Shown here: piece after piece, positions 57,846 to 64,000 of the stretch
Layout of the letters: every line of letters begins with the position of its first letter
Numbering within the stretch: the first letter of the stretch is position 1
Origin: CAVORD01 sp963698535
GTDB taxonomy: Bacteria; Bacteroidota; Bacteroidia; Bacteroidales; VadinHA17
Direction: 5' to 3'
Length of the DNA stretch: 64,000 nucleotides
Assembly: GCA_963698535.1 (NCBI GenBank)
Contig: CAVORD010000001.1
Location: 496,001 to 560,000, forward strand
Notes under the pieces: model-generated
What the model saw: only the letters and a program-made list of their open reading frames with translations
Databases searched by the model: none
Told to the model about the DNA's origin: nothing
Made by a program: the position numbers and the translations under genes

Positions 57846-58559
57846 GTGCACTGGAGCCTTGTTGTTTTTACAACAATAATTCCTGTTGCAGTTGCCATTT
57901 CTGTTAAGAATTATCTCTCTGGCTCATCAGAAGGGGTTCTCCTGACCTTCTTGCTTTCGATATTAGGTGGAGGGCTCTCTTTATTCCATCTGACCAGACC
58001 ACAAAAAGCGTACAGAGCTCTTCTTAATCTGAGAAGCTCAGCTCTTAGCAAGGAGATCGGGATGCTTCTTTTGTTCACATTGACTACTGCATTGGCAGCA
58101 GTAACCGGGATGGAGATCTTCTACGGCTTATCGGCATTAACAGGTTTGATGCTTCTTTGGTTTGTCGATAATGTATATTCTTCCGTTGATACGGGAAAGA
58201 ACTCATCATATAGAAGCGGACAGACATTTCTTGCAGGATTAATGACAGGAGCTTTCCTTTTGGAAAGGAACCTTGCATTCGGGTTTGTTGCGATACTGAG
58301 AGTAATATTTTCCTTAATTCATTTGAGAAAAGCCAATACTAAGATTAAAATCCTCTCTATTAGCAGGATATTGCTTCTGCTTCCTGCCTTTATCTATCTT
58401 ACCGGACTATCAGATGTCACTAAAAGTGTTGCATTTGGAGCTATTATAGCGGGAGAACTTGCCGACAGGCTGAAGTATTATTTTGAGTTGAAGGTGTTAA
58501 ATGTAAATAATGAATTAGTTACCTATTCAATCAGAAATGAAAAGAAAAGAGATAAATAG
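57846..58559 (+). CDS. DmsC-like membrane anchor subunit (possibly fused to the Fe-S subunit)
   Basis: 237 residues with about eight hydrophobic helices (WSLVVFTTIIPVAVAISV, LLTFLLSILGGGLSLFHLT and on), matching the DmsC quinol-binding anchor. GTG 57846 is the first start option inside this frame, but the frame is open further upstream to at least 57768 with KIAAVIPEESNVCHRVND-type sequence, so this is probably the C-terminal part of a fused DmsB-DmsC protein. The end overlaps the next gene by 23 bp. Confidence 0.82.
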   Translation: MHWSLVVFTTIIPVAVAISVKNYLSGSSEGVLLTFLLSILGGGLSLFHLTRPQKAYRALLNLRSSALSKEIGMLLLFTLTTALAAVTGMEIFYGLSALTGLMLLWFVDNVYSSVDTGKNSSYRSGQTFLAGLMTGAFLLERNLAFGFVAILRVIFSLIHLRKANTKIKILSISRILLLLPAFIYLTGLSDVTKSVAFGAIIAGELADRLKYYFELKVLNVNNELVTYSIRNEKKRDK

Positions 58560-59721
58560 TGCCCGGATGCCGGTTTACAGAGAAGCAGGATTCGAGCTTA
58601 ATGATGCGATAACAACAGGTAACGCATTTGCTGCTGAGGTTGATCATCTGCGTGACCCGGAGAAGTATATCTATTCAAGATACCGTAATCCAACGGTAGC
58701 TGCAGCAGAAGAGGCCATAATGAGTGTTGAAGGCTCCGAATGGGCTCTTCTGACCCAGTCGGGAATGGCAGCTGTGGATACAGCTATTTCAATTTTTCAG
58801 GATGGGACCAATACTAAGCCGATGCTCTTCTTTAATGAAATATACGGAGGAACAGTATCTTATGTTGATTCCGTCCTTAAAAGAAGGAGGGGAGTTGAAG
58901 TATCATCTTTCCATCCCAATAATGGCTCCTACAGCGCTGATGATTTTGACCGGAAACTGGCTGAAATCAAGCCAGGTGTAGTTTATATGGAATCAGTATC
59001 GAATCCTATGCTGATAGTAGCGGATCTGGCGCAATTGATAGGACTGGCTCACCGTCACGGAGCAAAAGTAATTGTTGATAATACGTTTCCAACGCCAATG
59101 CTGGTGAAACCGCTGGAACTGGGAGCCGACATTGTGATACACAGTGCCACCAAGTACCTTTCCGGTCATGGCAATCTTACCGCCGGCGCCCTGTGCGGTA
59201 ATGACCCTGATATTATGAAGCAGGCAATAGAATACCGGAAATTCGTTGGGCATATGCTCTCACCCGATGATGCTTACCGCATAACCACCCATCTTTACTC
59301 TTTTCATCTTAGATTTGCTGCTCAATGTAGTAATGCCTCATCAATAGCAAATATTCTTGTCAATTCAGCCATTATCAGGGAAACATGGTATCCGGGGCTC
59401 CCTACGCACCCAACTCACAAGATTGCTTTAGCATTATTTAAAGATAGGGGATATGGTGCAATGGTAACCTTCTCTTTCGATGGGGAGAATGATGAGAAGA
59501 AAAGAGGGCGGAGGGATACATTCATAGAATCTGTCTACCCCGATATCAGGCTTATTCCGACACTGGGCGATGCTCATACCATTCTAATGCCGGTTGAAGC
59601 AGTCTGGGGATATAAATATCCCGACGCCGGAATGATCAGGCTTTCAGTCGGGTTCGAAGAGACAACAAAGCTCCTTGAAGTTATTAACAGGGGATTAGAC
59701 GCCGCCGCTGGTCCAAAATGA
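58537..59721 (+). CDS. PLP-dependent Cys/Met metabolism enzyme (gamma-lyase type)
   Basis: 394 residues. PLP-binding Lys206 is in HSATKYLSGHGN, and the YSRYRNPTV and VDNTFPTPML blocks are standard for this family (cystathionine beta/gamma-lyase, methionine gamma-lyase, O-acetylhomoserine sulfhydrylase). Which reaction cannot be decided from sequence. It overlaps the DmsC gene, hinting at a sulfur-compound theme in this operon (inference). Confidence 0.9.
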   Translation: MKRKEINSARMPVYREAGFELNDAITTGNAFAAEVDHLRDPEKYIYSRYRNPTVAAAEEAIMSVEGSEWALLTQSGMAAVDTAISIFQDGTNTKPMLFFNEIYGGTVSYVDSVLKRRRGVEVSSFHPNNGSYSADDFDRKLAEIKPGVVYMESVSNPMLIVADLAQLIGLAHRHGAKVIVDNTFPTPMLVKPLELGADIVIHSATKYLSGHGNLTAGALCGNDPDIMKQAIEYRKFVGHMLSPDDAYRITTHLYSFHLRFAAQCSNASSIANILVNSAIIRETWYPGLPTHPTHKIALALFKDRGYGAMVTFSFDGENDEKKRGRRDTFIESVYPDIRLIPTLGDAHTILMPVEAVWGYKYPDAGMIRLSVGFEETTKLLEVINRGLDAAAGPK

Positions 59722-59738
59722 ATTGACTGCGGTTCAAA

Positions 59739-60404
59739 TTACCACTTTACGGGTATCTGATCAGTAGCAACAAGATATTCATTGCATTTAGAGAACTGCT
59801 TGTTGCCAAAGAAACCTCTTTCAGCACTTAGAGGAGATGGGTGTACCGACTTAAGAACCAGATGGTTGCCGAGGTCGATGTTAGAGCATTTCTTCTGGGC
59901 ATAAGCTCCCCAAAGCATGAAAACAATATTTTTCTTATTTTGAGCCAGTGCTGCTATTACAGCATCAGTGAATTTTTCCCATCCTTTGCCCTGATGTGAA
60001 GCAGCCTCATTGGCCCTAACAGTAAGAATTGAATTGAGTAAAAATACACCCTGATCGCACCACCTATCAAGATTTCCTGAGAGAGGGATTGGTATGCCAA
60101 GATCATTTCGCAACTCCTTAAAAATGTTTCTGAGGCTCGGAGGGAAGGAGATCCCTTCGTGTACCGAAAAGCAAAGCCCGTGGGCCTGACCCGGGCCATG
60201 ATAAGGATCCTGACCAAGGATAACTACTTTTACCTCGCTGAATGGGCACTTGTCGAACGCATTAAAAATAAGGGAGGCTGGAGGATAGACTGCACCTTTT
60301 GAATATTCATTCTTTACAAAGGTAACGAGTTCCAAAAAGTAGGGTTTGTCAAATTCTGATTCCAGAACCTTTTTCCAGCTCTCTTCAATTCTAACATCTA
60401 TCAT
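59739..60404 (-). CDS. ung: Uracil-DNA glycosylase, family 1
   Basis: 221 residues. Catalytic motif GQDPYH with Asp66, FNAF/ FLLNSILTVRANEAASH, and the leucine-loop motif HPSPLSAERGFFG are complete. Removes uracil from DNA to start base excision repair. Its start overlaps the end of the response regulator gene by 4 bp. Confidence 0.97.
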   Translation of the reverse strand: MIDVRIEESWKKVLESEFDKPYFLELVTFVKNEYSKGAVYPPASLIFNAFDKCPFSEVKVVILGQDPYHGPGQAHGLCFSVHEGISFPPSLRNIFKELRNDLGIPIPLSGNLDRWCDQGVFLLNSILTVRANEAASHQGKGWEKFTDAVIAALAQNKKNIVFMLWGAYAQKKCSNIDLGNHLVLKSVHPSPLSAERGFFGNKQFSKCNEYLVATDQIPVKW

Positions 60405-60778
60405 ATGATGTCGATAAGATGCAATCTTATATCCTTAATTAGCTTTGCCCTGTCAACAGGTTTTGTATGGAAACTATTGCATCCTGCAGAGATACACTTC
60501 TTATAATCATTGAGCTCAGCGTAGGCCGTTACTGCAATTATTGGTACAGTGGAATTTAGTTTTCGGATCTCATGCGAGGCTGTAAGTCCATCCATAACAG
60601 GCATCTTGATATCCATGAGTATCAGATCGATATCAGGTGTATCTTTGAATATATCTACCGCTTCCTGCCCGTTAGATGCCCTCAAAACGTCGAACCCCTC
60701 CTTTTCCATAATAATCTTGAACAGGAGAAAATTTACATCCTCATCCTCGGCTATAAGCAATTTCTGAGTTTTAGGCAT
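60401..60778 (-). CDS. Single-domain response regulator
   Basis: 125 residues, receiver domain only. Acidic pair Glu11-Asp12 region (IAEDED), phospho-acceptor Asp56 in LILMDIKMP, Thr84 in VTAYA and Lys106 in HTKPVD are present. No output domain, so it acts through another protein. No kinase is nearby. Overlaps ung by 4 bp. Confidence 0.93.
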   Translation of the reverse strand: MPKTQKLLIAEDEDVNFLLFKIIMEKEGFDVLRASNGQEAVDIFKDTPDIDLILMDIKMPVMDGLTASHEIRKLNSTVPIIAVTAYAELNDYKKCISAGCNSFHTKPVDRAKLIKDIRLHLIDII

Positions 60779-61114
60779 AACTTAAGGATATGATAGTAAA
60801 CTTAACAAATAAGTTGATTAATAGTTTAAAAAAATATGTTAAAAGCAGGACTGCCTTTGCAATCCTGCTCCTAACTAAGAACCTAACCTCGATCCACCTG
60901 AGTACAAATTATTATTGACAATTCATCTATTTATACTCACGGCAATTGTAAGTTACGAAAAAAATGGTCTGAATAATAATTTTTTACACCAACTTCTTCT
61001 GGTGGTGACAAATGACTGTTGTGTGTAAGTGACAGGATAGTTGAAAGTAAAAAATTAGTTACAGAATGCGAAATCAGGTTGCTTTTCAGAAGTGCTATTT
61101 GTTAACGGGTACTC
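60779..61114. other. Intergenic region with two small hairpins
   Basis: A 336-bp gap between the YkgJ gene and the response regulator, both on the minus strand. Hairpins at 60844-60869 (AGCAGGA...TCCTGCT, followed by TTTT on the minus strand) and near 60988-61006 (CACCA...TGGTG) could end the YkgJ transcript. No ORF or RNA gene is supported. Confidence 0.4.
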
Positions 61115-61714
61115 TCAGACCCAGTTGATTAAAAATTCTTCAATGATCTTCTCTTCAACTTTCATACCCTTTGATTGAAGACCTCTTACAAAACCCTCAT
61201 TCATCATCCGACCAAGATATAGTGGTACTTCAAAAAGTTCAGGGATCACATTATCTTTCTTTTCGAAATCAGATATGCATGATCTTTCGGAAGAGCTAAG
61301 GTATATTCTGCATGCTACAGGACGCAAAGGATATATTTTGCACTTTCCACTGTTCAGGAACGGACAGGGATTCTTGTCAGTGGAAAGTGATTTGACTGTT
61401 GCTTTTTCAATGATTTCATTTTGCGAGGCAGTCTCCTCTGTTTCAAACCAGGCCTCTTTTATTACTTCCAGCTCGGACGAAAGCGCATATATCTTCTGAA
61501 AACAGCACCATGAACATCCTGCTCTGCATTCAGTTGGTTTGCCACTCTTCCCGGCATATAATATGAATTCATCAAGAAAAGCATCGAGATGTTCATAAAT
61601 TTCGAGCTGAGCACTCCGCAGGGAAATCAAATGATTCTCCGAATCATAATACTCCCTGGCTATATTATAACCATCCTGGTAAAGTTGTTCCCCGATGTCC
61701 CTGAAATCATCCAT
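61115..61714 (-). CDS. YkgJ-family cysteine cluster protein
   Basis: 199 residues. Conserved Cys pattern of the YkgJ metal/Fe-S-binding domain: ECRAGCSWCC, then CPFLNSGKCKIYPLRPVACR and a further Cys in SERSCISDF. Cytoplasmic, no TM. The family binds zinc or an iron-sulfur cluster; function unknown. Divergent from the CYTH gene. Confidence 0.88.
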   Translation of the reverse strand: MDDFRDIGEQLYQDGYNIAREYYDSENHLISLRSAQLEIYEHLDAFLDEFILYAGKSGKPTECRAGCSWCCFQKIYALSSELEVIKEAWFETEETASQNEIIEKATVKSLSTDKNPCPFLNSGKCKIYPLRPVACRIYLSSSERSCISDFEKKDNVIPELFEVPLYLGRMMNEGFVRGLQSKGMKVEEKIIEEFLINWV

Positions 61715-61812
61715 CCTTTAAATTGCTATTTACAAACATATAAAAAGATTGCTCTTCATGTGGTCGGCTTACCATCCAATTATTAAATTTGTTGGTCTTA
61801 CATCAATAAGTG

Positions 61813-62256
61813 ATGAACAGAGAAATAGAAAGGAAATTTCTGGTGCAGGGTGAATATATGTCCGGGGCGACCACGGTTATAAATATAAGGCAGGGGTATC
61901 TCTCACGCGATCCGCTGAGAACGGTCAGGATAAGAGTAACAGATAATAATGCATTCATAACAGTTAAAGGGAAGAGTGGTGACGATCTGGTTTCAAGATT
62001 CGAATGGGAAAAGGAGATTCCTGTGAGTGATGCAGTTGAGCTGCTAAAGCTTTGTCTGCCGGGTATTATTGAAAAAAAAAGATATATAATCCCATGGGGT
62101 AAGCACAACTTTTCAGTTGACAAATTCAAATATCCTGAAGGCATTGAAGATCTTGCAGAGATTGAATTGTCACACCCTGAGGAGTATTTTGATAAGCCTG
62201 AATGGCTGGGACGTGAAGTAACAGGAGAGGAGAGATACTACAATTCTAGCATGTAA
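61813..62256 (+). CDS. CYTH-domain protein (triphosphate tunnel metalloenzyme family)
   Basis: 147 residues from ATG 61813 (an overlapping in-frame GTG at 61810 is less likely). EIERKF gives the EXEXK motif, followed by RTVRIRV, TVKGKSG, the EWEKEIP strand and IELSHPEE. Members hydrolyse inorganic tripolyphosphate or related polyphosphates. Eleven bases before the threonine aldolase gene. Confidence 0.93.
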   Translation: MNREIERKFLVQGEYMSGATTVINIRQGYLSRDPLRTVRIRVTDNNAFITVKGKSGDDLVSRFEWEKEIPVSDAVELLKLCLPGIIEKKRYIIPWGKHNFSVDKFKYPEGIEDLAEIELSHPEEYFDKPEWLGREVTGEERYYNSSM

Positions 62257-62266
62257 TATTATAATT

Positions 62267-63307
62267 ATGAAGAGAGAATTAAGTGAACTGATTGACTTGC
62301 GTAGCGATACTGTAACCAAGCCAACAAAAGAGATGATCGAGAAGATGATGAGTGCTGAGGTTGGCGATATGGTGCTTGGTGAGGACCCTTCGGTACTTGA
62401 ACTGGAGGAGTATGTCGCTGCCCTGTTTGGTATGGACAGGGCACTCTTCTGTCCTTCCGGGACAATGACAAATCAGATAGCAATTAAGCTTCAGACCAAT
62501 CCCGGAGATGAAGTTATCTGCAGTAAACTGGCACATATTTATCAATTTGAAGGAGGAGGCATTGCCCTTCATTCGGGTGCTTCGGTAGCACTTATAGATA
62601 CCCCTGACGGTCTTTTCACCACGAATGATATTATCGATTCCATTAACCCCGACGATCCGCACAAGGCAAGAACCAGCATGGTTAGTGTTGAGAATACTGC
62701 AAATAAGGGAGGAGGAACTGTCTGGGACTATTCCGTACTGGTAAAAATGAGCAATCTGTGTAAAGATAGGGGTCTTGCATTTCACCTGGATGGCGCCCGT
62801 ATCTTCAATGCAATGGTTGCGACAGGAAGAAAAGCCGATGATTTCGGATCTATTTTCGATACTGTCTCAATATGTCTTTCAAAAGGGTTAGGTGCCCCTG
62901 TAGGCTCTCTTCTTATCTGTCGGGAACAGCAGTATCACAGGGCTTTACGACTTCGGAGAGTAATGGGTGGAACAATGAGGCAGGGAGGATATTTAGCAGC
63001 AGCCGGACTATATGCTCTGAAGAACAATATTAACCGTCTTACCGATGATCATAAAAACGCTGCTATCCTTGCCGGTGCATTCAAAAGCTGCGAATGGATA
63101 AAGAGTGTTAAGCCGGTGATGTCGAATATCGTTATTGCTGAGTGTGCAGATGGTGTTGATCCTCATCATGTTATAAGGCGACTTCATGAAGATGGTCTAA
63201 GAGCCGGATCAATGGGTGGTAACCTTATCAGAGTTGTTACACACCTTCATATTGATGAGAAGAAAACTGCACGTGCGGCAGAAATTATTTCAGACTTAAA
63301 GCTATAA
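62267..63307 (+). CDS. ltaE: Low-specificity L-threonine aldolase
   Basis: 346 residues. LIDLRSDTVTKPT at the N-terminus, GEDPSVLELE, FCPSGTMTNQIA, HLDGARIFNA and PLP-binding Lys206 in CLSKGLGAPVGS match the family fully. Splits L-threonine or allo-threonine to glycine and acetaldehyde. ATG 62267 start. Confidence 0.95.
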   Translation: MKRELSELIDLRSDTVTKPTKEMIEKMMSAEVGDMVLGEDPSVLELEEYVAALFGMDRALFCPSGTMTNQIAIKLQTNPGDEVICSKLAHIYQFEGGGIALHSGASVALIDTPDGLFTTNDIIDSINPDDPHKARTSMVSVENTANKGGGTVWDYSVLVKMSNLCKDRGLAFHLDGARIFNAMVATGRKADDFGSIFDTVSICLSKGLGAPVGSLLICREQQYHRALRLRRVMGGTMRQGGYLAAAGLYALKNNINRLTDDHKNAAILAGAFKSCEWIKSVKPVMSNIVIAECADGVDPHHVIRRLHEDGLRAGSMGGNLIRVVTHLHIDEKKTARAAEIISDLKL

Positions 63308-63331
63308 GATCAAGTGTTTTTGACACTCCTG

Positions 63332-63808
63332 TTAAAGGACTCTCCTGTAGATCTCTTTTGAATCATCAGGTCCGTAGAAATCGCGCAAGGTAGCCTCAAG
63401 GTCGTATCCGTTTTTACTGTAAAAGTGACGTGTCGAATGGTATTGCTCTCTGCCGGAGGTCTCTATCCACAATATCTTTCCGCCCATCTCTTTTACAGCC
63501 TCTTCGGTGGCTCGTAATAACTGCGAACCCAGATTTTTATTTCGCTGATCATTATGAACAGCTATCCAGTAGAGATCCCATGAGTGTGATGATACAGGAT
63601 TTAGCCCGAATGTGGTAAAAGCAATTGTACGATTATCCTCAACAATGCGAAGCCAGTAGTATCCGCTGCCAACCTCTCCCTTCTCGACAGTTTCATCAAC
63701 AAGTTCCAGAGCTGTTTTAATCTCGAAATCATAGAAAAACCCTGATGATTCAAGTATACTGCGGATATCCTCTGACGATTCCTTTGAAATTCCTTTTACA
63801 CTCTTCAT
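63332..63808 (-). CDS. GNAT-family N-acetyltransferase
   Basis: 158 residues. The acetyl-CoA-binding segment is DQRNKNLGSQLLRATEEAVK (Arg/Gln-x-x-Gly-like loop), preceded by WDLYWIAVH. Substrate unknown. It follows the ATP-grasp gene at a 5-base gap on the same strand, a pairing seen with some amino-acid ligases. Confidence 0.85.
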   Translation of the reverse strand: MKSVKGISKESSEDIRSILESSGFFYDFEIKTALELVDETVEKGEVGSGYYWLRIVEDNRTIAFTTFGLNPVSSHSWDLYWIAVHNDQRNKNLGSQLLRATEEAVKEMGGKILWIETSGREQYHSTRHFYSKNGYDLEATLRDFYGPDDSKEIYRRVL

Positions 63809-63813
63809 TCAAA

Positions 63814-64000
63814 CTAATTAAGATGTTTTATTATTCTTGCCACAACCTCGGTCTCATCCATTCCGGCCTTATTGCAGGCAGCTATAAATCCGCTGTCAGG
63901 TGAAATACAGGGATTGGCATTAACTTCAAGTATTTTTGGTCTTTTGTCCGAGTCCAGTCTCATATCAACCCTTGCGTAACCACGTAAGCCAAATGTATTC
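63814..64000 (-). CDS. ATP-grasp ligase, C-terminal end (partial)
   Basis: The frame enters from the right edge and ends at TAG 63814-63816. The last ~60 residues contain GLRGYARVDMRLD, ILEVNANPCISPDSGF and a helical tail, which match the C-terminal metal-binding part (E.N.NP) of D-alanine-D-alanine-ligase-like ATP-grasp enzymes. The remainder lies outside the window, so the substrate is unknown. Confidence 0.82.
   Translation of the reverse strand, partial: NTFGLRGYARVDMRLDSDKRPKILEVNANPCISPDSGFIAACNKAGMDETEVVARIIKHLN

Noticed and set aside
60844..60869. Hairpin AGCAGGA...TCCTGCT as a strong terminator
   Set aside because: Only a short T run on the minus strand, a central mismatch and about 245 bases from the nearest stop; kept only as a note on the gap.
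1..64000. CRISPR arrays, insertion sequences, prophage or integrase genes
   Set aside because: No regularly spaced repeats, transposase or integrase motifs were seen. The only tandem repeats are the 39-bp coding units and the tRNA flank pair.

Overview
The window looks like part of a Bacteroidota chromosome, most likely Bacteroidales-like. The grounds are: promoters of the TTG...TAnnTTTG type; a Type IX secretion C-terminal sorting domain; a MoxR/DUF58/BatABCDE aerotolerance cluster; a TonB-dependent receptor with a cobalamin riboswitch; YidC and PyrG of Bacteroidota type; and weak Shine-Dalgarno sequences. Genes are densely packed on both strands. No insertion sequence, phage block or CRISPR array was seen. 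Many genes are broken by single-base frameshifts, concentrated at about 0.9-1.9, 35.9-36.2, 40.9-41.6 and 48.8-54.4 kb. Neighbouring housekeeping genes are intact and the broken frames still encode conserved sequence, so I read most of these as indel errors in a draft assembly rather than real decay.

Layout. 0-8.1 kb holds a putative peptide-export locus: a 44-residue Gly-Gly leader peptide with a Pro-rich 15-residue tail, a TPR-CHAT caspase-like protein with a predicted membrane anchor, an ECF sigma factor, a C39-peptidase ABC transporter and an HlyD adaptor. A truncated small gene sits at the left edge. 8.1-11.8 kb is a 5-oxoprolinase operon (pxpABC) with an Nramp transporter. 12.0-17.85 kb is a DUF349 protein, pyrG and yidC, followed by a strong terminator. 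A LacI-type regulator follows.

19.1-26.8 kb is a B12 uptake operon: riboswitch, BtuB-like receptor, a secreted serine protease with a T9SS tail, a BtuF-like lipoprotein, BtuC and BtuD. 26.8-32.6 kb carries a TlpA-like thioredoxin lipid-envelope type protein, a GT2 glycosyltransferase, a D-threonine-aldolase/D-serine-dehydratase-like enzyme with a ComB-like phosphatase, and a YihY membrane protein. 32.6-34.1 kb is a solitary trpB preceded by two tandem Trp-rich leader ORFs with a terminator between them. Then come BioG, a broken AraC regulator, tRNA-Arg(TCT) with a duplicated 3' flank, and a glycerol-phosphate locus (DeoR regulator, glpD, glpT, HAD phosphatase, glycerophosphodiesterase) at 36.7-43.1 kb.

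43.3-45.8 kb has a DUF4105 protein and a hemerythrin/LuxR pair. 46-54.6 kb is the Bat cluster. 55.2-58.6 kb encodes a DMSO-reductase-family molybdoenzyme with its Fe-S and membrane subunits, probably a B-C fusion broken by a frameshift. The rest holds a Cys/Met-type PLP enzyme, uracil-DNA glycosylase, a single-domain response regulator, a YkgJ-type cysteine cluster protein, a CYTH protein, a threonine aldolase, a GNAT acetyltransferase and the end of an ATP-grasp gene that runs off the right edge.

The two most interesting items are the Gly-Gly peptide/C39/CHAT/ECF locus at the left end and the tandem Trp leader arrangement before trpB.
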